From Sporosarcina sp. ANT_H38 (lineage in GTDB: Bacteria > Bacillota > Bacilli > Bacillales_A > Planococcaceae): 64,000 bases of DNA. Positions 41,849 through 51,621 of this stretch are shown piece by piece. The DNA lies in assembly GCF_008369195.1 (NCBI RefSeq), contig NZ_VOBC01000002.1, forward strand, positions 186,001 to 250,000. Reading direction: 5' to 3'. Below the pieces are notes generated by a model that was not told the DNA's origin, did no database searches, and was given only the letters and a program-made list of their open reading frames with translations. The position numbers and the translations under genes are program-made. The first letter of the stretch is position 1; each line of letters opens with the position of its first letter.

Positions 41849-44672
41849 GAGCCTGTTCTGCCGTTGACGTATTATTTGTTTTGTATTTATGGATGAAATA
41901 AGATACCGCTAGCATTGCAATCGCAATGATTCCTGTAAGTACCGCTCCCCAGATGAAGTTCGTTTCAGGTTCATATTTTATGGACATATAAACGGTCGAT
42001 AAAATATCAGGGATGTTTATTTCAGGTACAGCAAGAATCAGAAGCGGCGTAATGTATAAACACATCAGTACGACACTTGCAATCCAGCCTACCATTTGCC
42101 CGAGTTCAAGTGCTGCTCGAATAACCGCGGCACTTGCTAATAGCAGTAGGATGGTGAAAATTGTCCATTCAACTGCACGTTGGTCGTTCAGTACATACAT
42201 ATTTATGCTGTAGAGACTGATTATAAGCCCGACGAGTAAAGACAGCATTCCAGTCAATCCTAAGCGGAAACCAATTGGGCCACCCTTGGTTTGATAACTG
42301 AAGAAGCCGATTAAAAGACTACTAATTAGCAATATGAGTAGTAGAATAACAGGCGGAACTTTCCTCACTTCATCCGCAAAAGCGGCCTCTCCTTTAACCA
42401 GCAGTGGATTGACAAAATGATTAAATGCATAGCCATTCTCTTGGCCATCGACATACGTGTTGCCAAGGAAATCTTGAATATCCGTATCAAATGCTGACAT
42501 TTCACTGGCATTCGTTTCCCACTTATCGCTGAATGCAGTAGAAGTCTTTTTCATATCGTCCGCTTTCACAGTTAAATCATTCGCATAGTTTACAAGACCT
42601 TTTTGTCTCTCTGACAATGAATTCATCATGCCACTAAGCGTAACAAGTTGGCTGCTGACATTTTTTTGACTAGCAGCTACTTCGCCTTCACTTGATGCCG
42701 CAACAGGTTCGCCTGAAGTATTTTGAATTTGTTTAAGTAGTACATTCGCTTGATCATCAATCGAATCCAACTCATTCAATAGCGCAGAATGCTGTTCTTC
42801 CACGGTTTCTTTGTAACCGAACATGATCGCAGCAAACGTTGTACTCAATTCACTCATGCCAAGTTCAGTTTCGGGAATTCCGTCACCCACGGAAGTCCAG
42901 CCTTCGAGTTCTAGTTCATTTATCTCGACAACGTTTTTCAATAATGCAGTTAAGATTTCATCTTTTAGCACGCCATCTTTATGCGTACTTTGTCCCTGTT
43001 CATCGAGGGTGAATCCAAATTGTTCGAGTGTTGCATAATAGGCCAGCAATGGTTTTGTTTCCGTGCTAGCAGCACCTTTCGCAAACAACCCTGCCAATCT
43101 ATTCCGCTGCTCTCCAGTCAATCCTTCATGCTTAAGAAGCGATTTTTCTTTTAACTTTATTTGATAAATTATCTGCGCTGTATCTGCAGGGCTTGCATTC
43201 AATATTTGTTGGACCGATTCATATTCCTTGTTCAATAAATCATAATCATCGATCAGTTCCTTGTAGTCAGTGAATGCTTTTACATAATCATCCGTTCCTT
43301 CTTTCTTTGCTCCACTCCAAAGTACTGCTTTTTCGGACATGACAGCATTCATCGCTGTCAGCTCTCCTTCGAGCAGTTCCAATTCGCCAATGAATGTGGA
43401 ATCAGGATTCGTTTCCGCAACGCTCGCTTTCATTGCGGACAGCGCAGCTAAAATCGCTGTCACTTTATTTTGCTCTTCTTCGAGCCCTGGTAGTATAGTG
43501 GTTAGTTTAGCGCTGGCTTTACGATCCATTTCTTCTTTTAGTGCTATCATTTGCTGCTGTTCAGCTGTCGGATTAGACGTAACTCCTCCCGCTGTTGCGT
43601 CTTTACCAGCCGCAATTCCCTGTTCTAAATTACTTAAAATCGAGTTGTTGTAACGGTCAATTGCTGTTCCCTGGACGTACAAAAGGTCTTCCAGTTGTCG
43701 GTCAACTTCGTTTTTTCGTAAATCGGACAGCGCATTGAATTTCTCCTTATTCACGTTAAGCTTTTCATTCACTTTCTCAATTTCGCTGTTCAACTTATTG
43801 TTATTTTCTTCAAGTGTCTGGACCGATTCGTTGAACTGGTTCACTTGAGTTGCGGCAGCAGCATGAATCTTAGCTAGGCTGTCATCTTGTACTTGTTGAA
43901 GAATGTTTTTCTGCTGTTGTTGGAATTGTTTATATTGCTGTACGTATGTGATGAAACTGTCCATTTGCTGTCCGAATGAGCCTGCATTTTCAATTCGTGT
44001 AGTATGACCATTACTTGCATCATTCATAACGGAACGCAGTCCATCCATTTGTTTTTTCTGGTTCTGCATCTCATTCGCTAACTTCTCGGACCCCGGTTTA
44101 TAATAGGCGGTCATTGCCGTAAGAAATTCCGTTTCCTTGCCGAGAATGGTTGTGAATTCCTTTTTTATATGATCCATTTCTTGTGCAACATAGCTCCAAT
44201 AGAGGGTCGAAACCTTTTCGTTTACACGGTTTGTAGCCGTTTCAATTTCATGGAGCACTTTTTCTTTTTGTGAACCCGCTTTTTGGCGTTGTACGTCATA
44301 GGAAAATTCCGCTTGCTCAGGATTCTGTTGATCATAAGACATGATGCTTTCCGAGAAGTCAGATGGAATATAAACAATCGCTTCATGCTGATTAGATTTT
44401 AAGCCGTTAACAGCGGTACCACGGCTCATGACTTTCCATTCATACTGTGAATCTTCAGCTAGAATGGAAACGACCTCTTCTCCCATTTCGACGGTTTCAT
44501 CGTCCTTGGACAGACCCAGGTCTTCATTCACAATCGCGATAATCCGCTTATTGGAACTTTCCGCGTTCAACAGGTTCACACCCAGTAGTTGAAAGAATAA
44601 AATGGGAACCGCTAGTATCAGTACAATTCCTACCCCTATTTTCAACAAATTCATATTCTTAGTTGTTTTCAC
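41838..44672 (-). CDS. esaA: T7SS membrane protein EsaA (YueB, phage-receptor-type)
   Basis: 944 aa. One N-terminal membrane helix (GIVLILAVPILFFQLLGV), a long extracellular helical/coiled domain (about 30-780) rich in Q, E and K, and six C-terminal helices beginning VILLLILLISSLLIGFFSYQ. EsaA/YueB dimers form the extracellular arrow of the T7SSb; in B. subtilis YueB is the SPP1 phage receptor. GTG start at 44672 with AAAGGAAG upstream, overlapping essC as GTGA. Confidence 0.93.
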   Translation of the reverse strand: MKTTKNMNLLKIGVGIVLILAVPILFFQLLGVNLLNAESSNKRIIAIVNEDLGLSKDDETVEMGEEVVSILAEDSQYEWKVMSRGTAVNGLKSNQHEAIVYIPSDFSESIMSYDQQNPEQAEFSYDVQRQKAGSQKEKVLHEIETATNRVNEKVSTLYWSYVAQEMDHIKKEFTTILGKETEFLTAMTAYYKPGSEKLANEMQNQKKQMDGLRSVMNDASNGHTTRIENAGSFGQQMDSFITYVQQYKQFQQQQKNILQQVQDDSLAKIHAAAATQVNQFNESVQTLEENNNKLNSEIEKVNEKLNVNKEKFNALSDLRKNEVDRQLEDLLYVQGTAIDRYNNSILSNLEQGIAAGKDATAGGVTSNPTAEQQQMIALKEEMDRKASAKLTTILPGLEEEQNKVTAILAALSAMKASVAETNPDSTFIGELELLEGELTAMNAVMSEKAVLWSGAKKEGTDDYVKAFTDYKELIDDYDLLNKEYESVQQILNASPADTAQIIYQIKLKEKSLLKHEGLTGEQRNRLAGLFAKGAASTETKPLLAYYATLEQFGFTLDEQGQSTHKDGVLKDEILTALLKNVVEINELELEGWTSVGDGIPETELGMSELSTTFAAIMFGYKETVEEQHSALLNELDSIDDQANVLLKQIQNTSGEPVAASSEGEVAASQKNVSSQLVTLSGMMNSLSERQKGLVNYANDLTVKADDMKKTSTAFSDKWETNASEMSAFDTDIQDFLGNTYVDGQENGYAFNHFVNPLLVKGEAAFADEVRKVPPVILLLILLISSLLIGFFSYQTKGGPIGFRLGLTGMLSLLVGLIISLYSINMYVLNDQRAVEWTIFTILLLLASAAVIRAALELGQMVGWIASVVLMCLYITPLLILAVPEINIPDILSTVYMSIKYEPETNFIWGAVLTGIIAIAMLAVSYFIHKYKTNNTSTAEQAHEN

Positions 44673-47600
44673 TGAAGAATCTTCCTTTCAATCTCACTTA
44701 ACGGGATTTGGATTTTGGTAGCATTGCCGTTCAAAATATAATGCGCGAATCCTAATGGAAGGTCCGTTTCTTTGCGTTCGTATGCAACGGTATATAACGT
44801 CTGCTCCGATTTTTTCGTAAAGATAAGCGCTTGGCGAACCAGTTTCAACTCATTTGTGAATACGTCGTAGCCTTTCGTAATCTCCGCATTATTTCCGGAG
44901 ATAATGACATTGAATCCTAAGTGGGAATACTTTTTCATCAGTTTCGATAAGCGGTCTTGTATGCCACTATCCGCGACTTGCAAAAACCTTGTATAGCCAT
45001 CGATGATGAAATAGGCAGGAATAAGTTCTACTGCCCTATTTCCTGACTGCACGATTTCGAGGTACTCTTTTTCGGCTTGGGCATAGAATTGTTCAACTTG
45101 CGCTAGCCAATTGACGAGGCTTTCTTTTGTTTCCAAGTAGTCGACTTTCGTGTCTCCAGAAAACATCGATAATCCGCGGTCGAATGAGTCAAAGATGGCG
45201 ATGAAGCCAGCGTCTTGCTCAATAAGCGTATGAATCATCCACTTCAATGTATTCGTTTTTCCTCGCTGTGCCTGCCCAACAAGAAGACAATGGCGATTTT
45301 TCCTGAAGTCAATCATCACCGGACGTACTGTCTCTTCATCCAATCCGATTGCAACAAGTCCATTTCCTTGTTCTTTCGGTACATAGGAAGGGAAAATGGT
45401 TGACGTTAATTCAAACGGCAACATCGGAATCGATTGAGGTAGATCCTGGTCGCGGTATTTTGCCTTCAGTTCTCGCGTATTCAATTTAATAGCTTCCAAT
45501 ACGTCGAAATCATTTGCCCCTGGCGCCGGAAGAAAGATTTGTGCAAAATGTGGATCCTCTTTCTTGATAATGGCCCTTCCAGGGAACGGTTCCAACTCAA
45601 ATGGAACACGGCCAACGACAGTAAATGCTTCTGTCGCATCCATCAAATAATGGACAACTTTTGTTTTTAAATTATTCATGAGTGATTGCCTAACTGATTG
45701 TACCCGCGTCGCTGCGATGAACAGATAGATACCAAGCGACTGGCCATCACGTCCAAACTGGATTAGCTGCATTTCGAGTTCTTCTATTTCTTCACGGACG
45801 ATATCGTAATTGTCGACAACAATGTAGATAAGCGGCATCTGATCAGCAGATAATTCGTTGTACATGTTAATATTGCTGACTTCCTCTAGTTGGAATGCTA
45901 ATTTCCTACTCGAAATCTCATCTTTGATTAACTTGACGAGTTTTTCCCGCTTCAACTCTTCATCCAGTGTGAAATAATCAGCCGTATGAGGAAGTTGCCG
46001 GAGTGGAAGTAACGATCCATTACCATAGTCCAAAATGTAGAAGTTCGCTTCACTCGGCGTCAGATTATCCGCTATTCCTAGAAGTGCCGTCAGCAGTGTA
46101 TACGATTTCCCATACCCTGAGGATCCAAAAACACCCAGATTGCCGTCTCTCGTCCAGTCATACCCTATCGGCGTTTGACTTTGTTTTTCTGGCTCATCGA
46201 TCATGCCGAGCGGAAAACCAACGCGCATTTCAGCAGTATCTTCTGTCTTTTCGATGCGCATTGCTAGTGGCGGTAACCATGGACTGTCCAACTTCCGGAT
46301 GGACATATCCGCTTGCGTTTGTGCAATTTTGGCAGTCACGGCTTCCATTTCAGTTAAACTGCTTCGTTTCTTACTAATATTTGTTTCTATGCCGGAAAGG
46401 GGGTAAAGACCGAGGTCCATAACAATCGCAATGTCATCTTCACCTTCAAGCGTTTCTTCCATATAAGGTGCACCGCTCCAAGCAGATTGAAACAACTCAT
46501 AGACTTCATTGTTCCCCACTTGTAAATAGCCTCGACCAGTTACAGTGATTGTGGCAGCATCGCCATTCTTCAAAATTTCTTTACTGTCCGATGCGTCTTG
46601 TACTTTCAATGCGACACGGAAACGGGCATTACTCCAAATTTGTTCATCAATGATTCCACCTGGTTTTTGCGTCGCCAAAATAAGATGGACACCTAGGCTT
46701 CGTCCAATTCTGGCGGTACTGACAAGCTCGCGAATGAATTCAGGCTCTTCACTTTTCAACTCTGCGAATTCATCTGAAATTAGGAACAGATGAGGCAAGG
46801 GTTCAGTTGCATTTCCTTCCTTATAATGAGTCGTGTAATCATCGATATGTGTGACGACATATTGATCGAACAAACGCTGCCGCCGTTTCAGTTCACTATT
46901 AATAGAAGTAAGTGCGCGCATACTGAAGTTTTTACTGCCTTCAATGTTTGTGATGGTGCCTAAAAGATGGGGTATATTCCTGAAAGGTTGCGCCATCCCG
47001 CCGCCTTTATAGTCGATTAAGAGAAAAGCTACTTCATGCGGATGGAAATTAACGGCGAGTGATAAAATAAAGGTCTGAAGAAATTCACTTTTCCCTGAGC
47101 CCGTCGTCCCCGCCAGCAAGCCATGAGGTCCATGCGCTTTTTCATGTAAATTCAAATGGACAAGTTCCTCTTTACCTTTGAAACCAACTGGAACGGCAAG
47201 TGACTTCGCCGATTCATTCGTCAGCCAATTGCGTCCTATCGGAACATCTTCAACATCTTTCACCCCGAACATTTCAAGGAAGCTGACCGAATTCGGAATG
47301 GAATTCTTCATGCCAATCTGATGATTTAGCGACTTCAACATTCGAGCAAAGCGCTCATTCGTTTTCCGGTCGTAGTCATCGAGCCTGAATGGCGTATCGA
47401 CTGCTTTTCCAGCATTGATGAGGATATCACCTTCCCTGTCATTCACGTAACGGACAAGCGTATGGACATTTTCAGGCATTCGCTCTTGGGCCGATTCAGC
47501 AAAAATGACAGATATGCCGAGATCCTCATTACGTTTCCCTTCCAAATACTCTAAAATGACATGCTCCGCAATCAACGCGTAGTTGGAAACGATGAATACA

Positions 47601-49150
47601 AGATGAGGTACAAATTTCACTTTCCCTTTCATGTCATCCATATCACGTTCGCGAATGATTTCATAGAGAGATGACAGCAACTGGTCACGGGTCTCTTCGT
47701 TGTGAATCAACCCTTTTGCATGCATATTAGGAAGCGTGAAATGCGGCAACCATTTCATCCATTCGATGTCTGCGTAGTCCTTATTATTAAAGATGTAGAT
47801 GAAACGCGTGTCATGATAACTATGAGAAAAAGCGAGTTGCCCAACAATTTGACGCAGTTCACTTCTGACAATCGATTCTTTGCCAATAAGTCCTAAAATC
47901 CCTTCCGATAAACGGGCAGTAATTGGGGCAGCCGGGATTTCCTTATAGACCGTTTCCATTCGCTGCGCCTGCTCTAGCAAATCATCGACTTCTCTATTTG
48001 CCAAATCCCCCGATGATAACTTAATGTCATAACTGGCGGGCGCATTGCCCGTACCGAGCCTGAATTCTAGAAAGTCGTGACTTTCTAGCGTTTTCTCCCA
48101 AATTCTCCCCGACAATTGATTGGTCAATTGTTTCATATGTTCAAATGGTGGAAAGTGATAGTCCAATACTTCCTTCTGTTTATTGGAAAGTTCATACAGT
48201 TCTTGACGCATATTTTGCAGGTAAGCGGCGTAGACACGGCGTCTCTTCACTTCATTTAACTTCCGTCTCTTCCTATCTTTGAAAAATTGTACAGTCGAGG
48301 TGACCAAAGTCATCAGGAACATCGTTATAGAAATGATGATGAAAATCCCTCGGGGTATCAAAATAGCAACAAGCCCCATGACTACGATCATAAGAAGAGG
48401 CGGTGCAATAATAAGCAAAAGACCTCGTCCTGTATCCTCACTTTCCTGCGCTGGAAATGATAACGACACTTTGTCTTTAGGTAAATCGTAGATCATTCGG
48501 GGTGTCCGTCTATAATCTGGATACATAGAAACTAGTTCAGACTTCGGTAGGTCGATTTCTGATAGCTGGGTTTTGTATGCAACAGAAGAAACGACTTCTA
48601 AAATGTCTTGTTCAATTAATTTCATTTCCATGAATGCCCACTGCAGTACATCTCCGATTTGAAGGACTTCATTCATTTCAACTCGTTTGCCGTTCACATA
48701 TAGCGGGCAACTGTAATTTTTCTTTATGACCCAGCCAGCAGCGGTCTTATTCAATGAAAAATGACCCGATTCTACTTCTGGAAAAGTGGTTTCTTCCCGA
48801 TTGAATGATGCAGTTTCAAGTTTGCTATCAAACGAAACTTCATGTTCATAGTCGAGAAAGTACGTTTTTGGAGAAACAGGATCAGGTACGATATACAAAT
48901 GGAGTACTAGTTCTTCTTGTTCGATAGACAAACTTTTTTTTGCTGATAATCGACCGGCGTAACCGACTCCATCATGAACCGTAAAGCCATCACCGTCTTT
49001 TTCTATTGTGAAATGCCCAACATTAAATGGGTACGACATTACCGTGACATCATTCCCTATTGCAGGACCAATTGTTAGTGAGGTAAAGTCATTTTCATCA
49101 AAATCGATACGTTGATAATCTTCCCCGTAAAACACCCATAGTTGTTTCAT
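44669..49150 (-). CDS. essC: T7SS FtsK/SpoIIIE-type ATPase EssC (YukB)
   Basis: 1493 aa, normal length. Two N-terminal FHA-like domains (about residues 1-185), two membrane helices (about 225-270: LLLIIAPPLLMIVVMGLVAI and IFIIISITMFLMTLVTSTVQ), then three tandem ATPase domains with Walker A loops AGTTGSGKSEF (about 678), GSSGYGKSYTL (about 1010) and VGQAQRGKTNTL (about 1293). Motor and substrate receptor of the T7SSb. AGAAGGTG lies six bases before the ATG. An unusual 320 bp gap separates it from essB. The C-terminal domain, which sets effector specificity in staphylococci, is full length here. Confidence 0.96.
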   Translation of the reverse strand: MKQLWVFYGEDYQRIDFDENDFTSLTIGPAIGNDVTVMSYPFNVGHFTIEKDGDGFTVHDGVGYAGRLSAKKSLSIEQEELVLHLYIVPDPVSPKTYFLDYEHEVSFDSKLETASFNREETTFPEVESGHFSLNKTAAGWVIKKNYSCPLYVNGKRVEMNEVLQIGDVLQWAFMEMKLIEQDILEVVSSVAYKTQLSEIDLPKSELVSMYPDYRRTPRMIYDLPKDKVSLSFPAQESEDTGRGLLLIIAPPLLMIVVMGLVAILIPRGIFIIISITMFLMTLVTSTVQFFKDRKRRKLNEVKRRRVYAAYLQNMRQELYELSNKQKEVLDYHFPPFEHMKQLTNQLSGRIWEKTLESHDFLEFRLGTGNAPASYDIKLSSGDLANREVDDLLEQAQRMETVYKEIPAAPITARLSEGILGLIGKESIVRSELRQIVGQLAFSHSYHDTRFIYIFNNKDYADIEWMKWLPHFTLPNMHAKGLIHNEETRDQLLSSLYEIIRERDMDDMKGKVKFVPHLVFIVSNYALIAEHVILEYLEGKRNEDLGISVIFAESAQERMPENVHTLVRYVNDREGDILINAGKAVDTPFRLDDYDRKTNERFARMLKSLNHQIGMKNSIPNSVSFLEMFGVKDVEDVPIGRNWLTNESAKSLAVPVGFKGKEELVHLNLHEKAHGPHGLLAGTTGSGKSEFLQTFILSLAVNFHPHEVAFLLIDYKGGGMAQPFRNIPHLLGTITNIEGSKNFSMRALTSINSELKRRQRLFDQYVVTHIDDYTTHYKEGNATEPLPHLFLISDEFAELKSEEPEFIRELVSTARIGRSLGVHLILATQKPGGIIDEQIWSNARFRVALKVQDASDSKEILKNGDAATITVTGRGYLQVGNNEVYELFQSAWSGAPYMEETLEGEDDIAIVMDLGLYPLSGIETNISKKRSSLTEMEAVTAKIAQTQADMSIRKLDSPWLPPLAMRIEKTEDTAEMRVGFPLGMIDEPEKQSQTPIGYDWTRDGNLGVFGSSGYGKSYTLLTALLGIADNLTPSEANFYILDYGNGSLLPLRQLPHTADYFTLDEELKREKLVKLIKDEISSRKLAFQLEEVSNINMYNELSADQMPLIYIVVDNYDIVREEIEELEMQLIQFGRDGQSLGIYLFIAATRVQSVRQSLMNNLKTKVVHYLMDATEAFTVVGRVPFELEPFPGRAIIKKEDPHFAQIFLPAPGANDFDVLEAIKLNTRELKAKYRDQDLPQSIPMLPFELTSTIFPSYVPKEQGNGLVAIGLDEETVRPVMIDFRKNRHCLLVGQAQRGKTNTLKWMIHTLIEQDAGFIAIFDSFDRGLSMFSGDTKVDYLETKESLVNWLAQVEQFYAQAEKEYLEIVQSGNRAVELIPAYFIIDGYTRFLQVADSGIQDRLSKLMKKYSHLGFNVIISGNNAEITKGYDVFTNELKLVRQALIFTKKSEQTLYTVAYERKETDLPLGFAHYILNGNATKIQIPLSEIERKILQ

Positions 49151-49179
49151 CTAGTACACCTTCTTTTTTATATAGTCGG

Positions 49180-49440
49180 CACTTAACAATTAGAATGTTC
49201 TTCCAACATCGCTTTGTCGCTTGGTGATGGCCTTACGCAATAAGCCCGTCAGAAGATCACTAGGGAGGGATTGAACTGCATCCCTCCTTGATCTTATTTC
49301 TCTGGCGCCTGCAGGATGCGGGTGTGCAGCCTTTGCCGCAGGACGCGGCGATATTGGGCTGCCTTTCATTAGTGTCGCTCCTTCGCTAGATTTGTTCGTT
49401 ATACTGGTGAGGTATACCACCTAGTTAATTCTAAATAAGT
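49180..49440. repeat. Hairpin-rich repeat-like insertion between essB and essC
   Basis: Gap of 320 bp inside the core operon with no credible gene. It contains a stem at 49263-49286 (GGAGGGAT / ATCCCTCC, loop TGAACTGC) and a GC-rich segment (49305-49370) unlike the flanks. The hairpin resembles that at 55984-56008 (GGAGGAAT / ATTCCTCC), with a matched G-C to A-T change in the stem and a similar AACT loop. This suggests a dispersed structured element. A minus-strand 76-codon frame exists but has no family resemblance. Confidence 0.5.
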
Positions 49441-49470
49441 AGTGCCGAATATTTAGTTCCTCGTTTTCGC

Positions 49471-50841
49471 TTACGAATTGGGTTCCTTGTCCACTGTTTC
49501 AACTTTTTCTGTCTTCTCTTGCTTCTCTACTTTGTCTACCTTTTCTTGCTCCAGTGCTTTGTCTACCTTCTCTTGCTCCAATGCTTTGTCTATCCTTTCT
49601 TGCTCCAGTACTTTGTCTATCCTTTCTTGCTCCTCTGCTTTTTCTTGCCTATCAACTTCTACTTTTTCTTCCTCGTCTTCTTCATTCTGCTTCATCAACT
49701 TTTCATACTCTTCGACTTCTCTATCTATTTCTTCTAATAGGTATTGTTTCTCTTCACCTGTCAGTTTTTGATCGGCTTGGATTTCTTCACGTCTTTTCAG
49801 TAATCCAAAAGTTATAAGTTCACCGTCTTCCATTGACCTAGCCAAATCAACGGCATTCGCGGCTTCCCCCCGGCCAAGGTAAATCCAGTACTTCAAGTAG
49901 TCCGAATCTGTTTGTAAGGTGATATTCGACAACACATTCTTTTTCTGTTCTTCATCCAATCTTTCGTTTGTTACAAATGAATGGGCCAGTTCGTACAACA
50001 TGACATAAGGCATCGACTTTATGCTGTACGGGCTTAGTACGGTAACAACCTGACTATAATTCCGCTCCAAAAAGTATTCATGGCTATCAATATACGCTTC
50101 GTTTTTCGGCTTTTCGTGTATGAAATAAATAATAGTAAATAGTAGTGCGGGAATAAGTAATACCCCAAGCCCGATAGATAGCCATTTAGTCGTTTTCCAC
50201 TTTTTACGAGGCAGCTTCACAAAGCCTTTCTCTTTTTCATCCAAGAGTTCAAGTTGTTGCTCAATATAGTCGAGTAACGATCTACTATCCGCGATGCCCA
50301 TCACTTTCGCACAGGTCTCATTAAGCTCTAGGACTTCGTTATACTTTAAAAATTCTTCATATGTGAATGACCCGTCTACTGCCGCAGCAACTGCAGCCCT
50401 CGTTTCAAGCCAAACGCGCTCTATATTATTTCTAAATGGTGGCAAGCTTTCCGTCACTCCGAAATAGATGAAAACCGGTGTCATGCCCTTGCTGTACACC
50501 ATGTTTTCAGGGCAGACGATAAGATTTAAACGGGGATATGGATGAGCATCAACCTTTTCTACAAGCTGATGTGCAAACATCCATCTTGACTTAGCATCTT
50601 CCGATTGAATTTCATCAAATCTTTTAAACGAATTCGGAATGTCTGCTTGGATGATCAACTCATCATCTGTTATGACGATCTCTTTTGTAATTTCGGGATT
50701 GACTTCTTTTAAAAAGATAATCTCAGAACTTCTTTTAAAACCGAAACGTTCTTTTTGAAATACGAATGTGCTTCTATTCGCTTCTTCGTTAATCTCTGCA
50801 CCTATCAAATCTTTTAAATATGTATGTCCACTAGTCGCCAT
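49471..50841 (-). CDS. essB: T7SS membrane protein EssB (YukC) with expanded repeat tail
   Basis: 456 aa from the ATG at 50841 (GAAGGAG upstream; the frame extends to 50877 but would overlap esaB). The N-terminal pseudokinase-like domain (about 1-200) includes RFDEIQSEDAKSRWMFAHQL; one membrane helix (about 222-244, WLSIGLGVLLIPALLFTIIY) follows, then the extracellular helical domain with YSQVVTVLSPYSI and YLKYWIYLGRGEAANAVDLA. The C-terminal 55 residues are a tandem charged repeat of about nine residues (LEQERIDKA, LEQEKVDKA), longer than I would expect for the family. Confidence 0.92.
   Translation of the reverse strand: MATSGHTYLKDLIGAEINEEANRSTFVFQKERFGFKRSSEIIFLKEVNPEITKEIVITDDELIIQADIPNSFKRFDEIQSEDAKSRWMFAHQLVEKVDAHPYPRLNLIVCPENMVYSKGMTPVFIYFGVTESLPPFRNNIERVWLETRAAVAAAVDGSFTYEEFLKYNEVLELNETCAKVMGIADSRSLLDYIEQQLELLDEKEKGFVKLPRKKWKTTKWLSIGLGVLLIPALLFTIIYFIHEKPKNEAYIDSHEYFLERNYSQVVTVLSPYSIKSMPYVMLYELAHSFVTNERLDEEQKKNVLSNITLQTDSDYLKYWIYLGRGEAANAVDLARSMEDGELITFGLLKRREEIQADQKLTGEEKQYLLEEIDREVEEYEKLMKQNEEDEEEKVEVDRQEKAEEQERIDKVLEQERIDKALEQEKVDKALEQEKVDKVEKQEKTEKVETVDKEPNS
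49490..49640 (-). repeat. 27 bp coding minisatellite in the essB 3' end
   Basis: Repeats of about 27 bp (minus-strand units resembling CTTGAGCAAGAG...GACAAAGC) encode the nine-residue EQE-[RK]-[IV]-DK repeats. In frame, so copy-number change would alter tail length without destroying EssB. Confidence 0.65.
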
Positions 50842-50854
50842 CTTTTTTACTCCT

Positions 50855-51094
50855 TCAAATGATTTCAATACGGTCACCTGTCGTTATCCCGCAATGTGCC
50901 AGCGTCAAATGGCCTGGGAATAGCTTGTCTTTATTAACCACTCGTATCCATTGACCTTCACGCGGACTGATTGAAATAGAGTTTGCTTGCCAAGCTATAT
51001 CTACCATTTTTTTAGCCGTATAATAATCTGATAGTCTAAGATCGATTATATCGCCCTCGTAATTTGAAAGATCTACAGTGATTTCTATATACAT
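50855..51094 (-). CDS. esaB: T7SS ubiquitin-like protein EsaB (YukD)
   Basis: 79 aa, exactly the usual length. Begins MYIEITVDLSNYEGDIIDLR and ends LTLAHCGITTGDRIEII, the ubiquitin-like fold of YukD/EsaB. The ATG at 51094 is preferred to a GTG at 51103 by ribosome binding site spacing (GGTGGGAATT) and family length. Cytosolic regulator or assembly factor of T7SSb; 13 bp before essB and preceded by a hairpin that probably lowers expression relative to esxA. Confidence 0.92.
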   Translation of the reverse strand: MYIEITVDLSNYEGDIIDLRLSDYYTAKKMVDIAWQANSISISPREGQWIRVVNKDKLFPGHLTLAHCGITTGDRIEII

Positions 51095-51114
51095 AATTCC
51101 CACCCCACTTAAGG

Positions 51115-51145
51115 AAAAAGCGCCTTCCTTTGAGGGAATGACGCT
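51115..51145 (-). terminator. Attenuating terminator between esxA and esaB
   Basis: Minus-strand stem of ten pairs (AGCGTCATTCC / GGAAGGCGCT with one G-U and one bulge) followed by TTTTT. Likely gives high esxA and lower downstream expression. Confidence 0.75.
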
Positions 51146-51178
51146 CCACTATTATTTTCAACTGCTGAATCTGAACAA

Positions 51179-51472
51179 TTAGCCACGAATTTGACCAGCG
51201 ATTTGCTGATCCGCATCTTGCAATGCTTGGCCTGCACGACTTAGCTGTACGCCTACTTCACTTAATAACTCACGCATTTCGTTAAAACTTGGCTTTAGGC
51301 GCTCATATTGTTCAGCAAACGCAGCACTAGAAGCCCCTTCCCACATGGAACTCAATTCACCGATCATTACGTCCAAACGGCCGATTTGTAAAGCAACCTC
51401 TCCTGATTCGTGGTTGTAGCGTGATGCCATTGCTTCCAGTTCTGCTGGTGTTACGCGAATAATTCCCGACAT
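51179..51472 (-). CDS. esxA: WXG100 secreted protein EsxA (YukE)
   Basis: 97 aa, standard length. Helix-turn-helix WXG100 protein with Trp44-Glu-Gly46 in LSSMWEGASSAAFAEQYERL and a start MSGIIRVTPAELEAMASRYN very close to YukE. GGGAGATG precedes the ATG. Essential small substrate/component of T7SSb that dimerises and binds EssC. First gene of the core operon, with an inverted repeat over its putative promoter and the lipase effector gene upstream on the same strand. Confidence 0.95.
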   Translation of the reverse strand: MSGIIRVTPAELEAMASRYNHESGEVALQIGRLDVMIGELSSMWEGASSAAFAEQYERLKPSFNEMRELLSEVGVQLSRAGQALQDADQQIAGQIRG

Positions 51473-51526
51473 TTAACACATCTCCCTTTTCCTTGAAATT
51501 TTGTATTTTATAAAATAACTGTATAA

Positions 51527-51548
51527 ATAATGACAATTCATCATTATA
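51527..51548 (-). promoter_or_regulatory. Putative esxA promoter -10 overlapping an inverted repeat
   Basis: TATAAT on the minus strand (51543-51548) overlaps a perfect 7 bp inverted repeat ATAATGA-CAATTCA-TCATTAT (51527-51547). The repeat would sit over the start point, as an operator would. The -35 is weak. Confidence 0.45.
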
Positions 51549-51590
51549 ATACAGAAACTTCTGAAATTAGACTCCACACTTTTTGTAGCA

Positions 51591-51600
51591 TCACCTCCTT
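51591..51600 (-). other. Perfect Shine-Dalgarno sequence without a real gene
   Basis: AAGGAGGTGA is fully complementary to the 16S rRNA 3' end but is followed only by an ATG at 51591 and a 15-codon frame (MLQKVWSLISEVSVL) ending in the putative esxA promoter. Either a leader peptide or the stump of a deleted gene. Confidence 0.4.
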
Positions 51601-51621
51601 AAGTTGATGAAAACTTATCAA

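Noticed and set aside
49190..49420. 76-codon minus-strand frame between essB and essC
   Set aside because: Lies in the GC-rich hairpin element, spans the stem-loop, and shows no family features or ribosome binding site.
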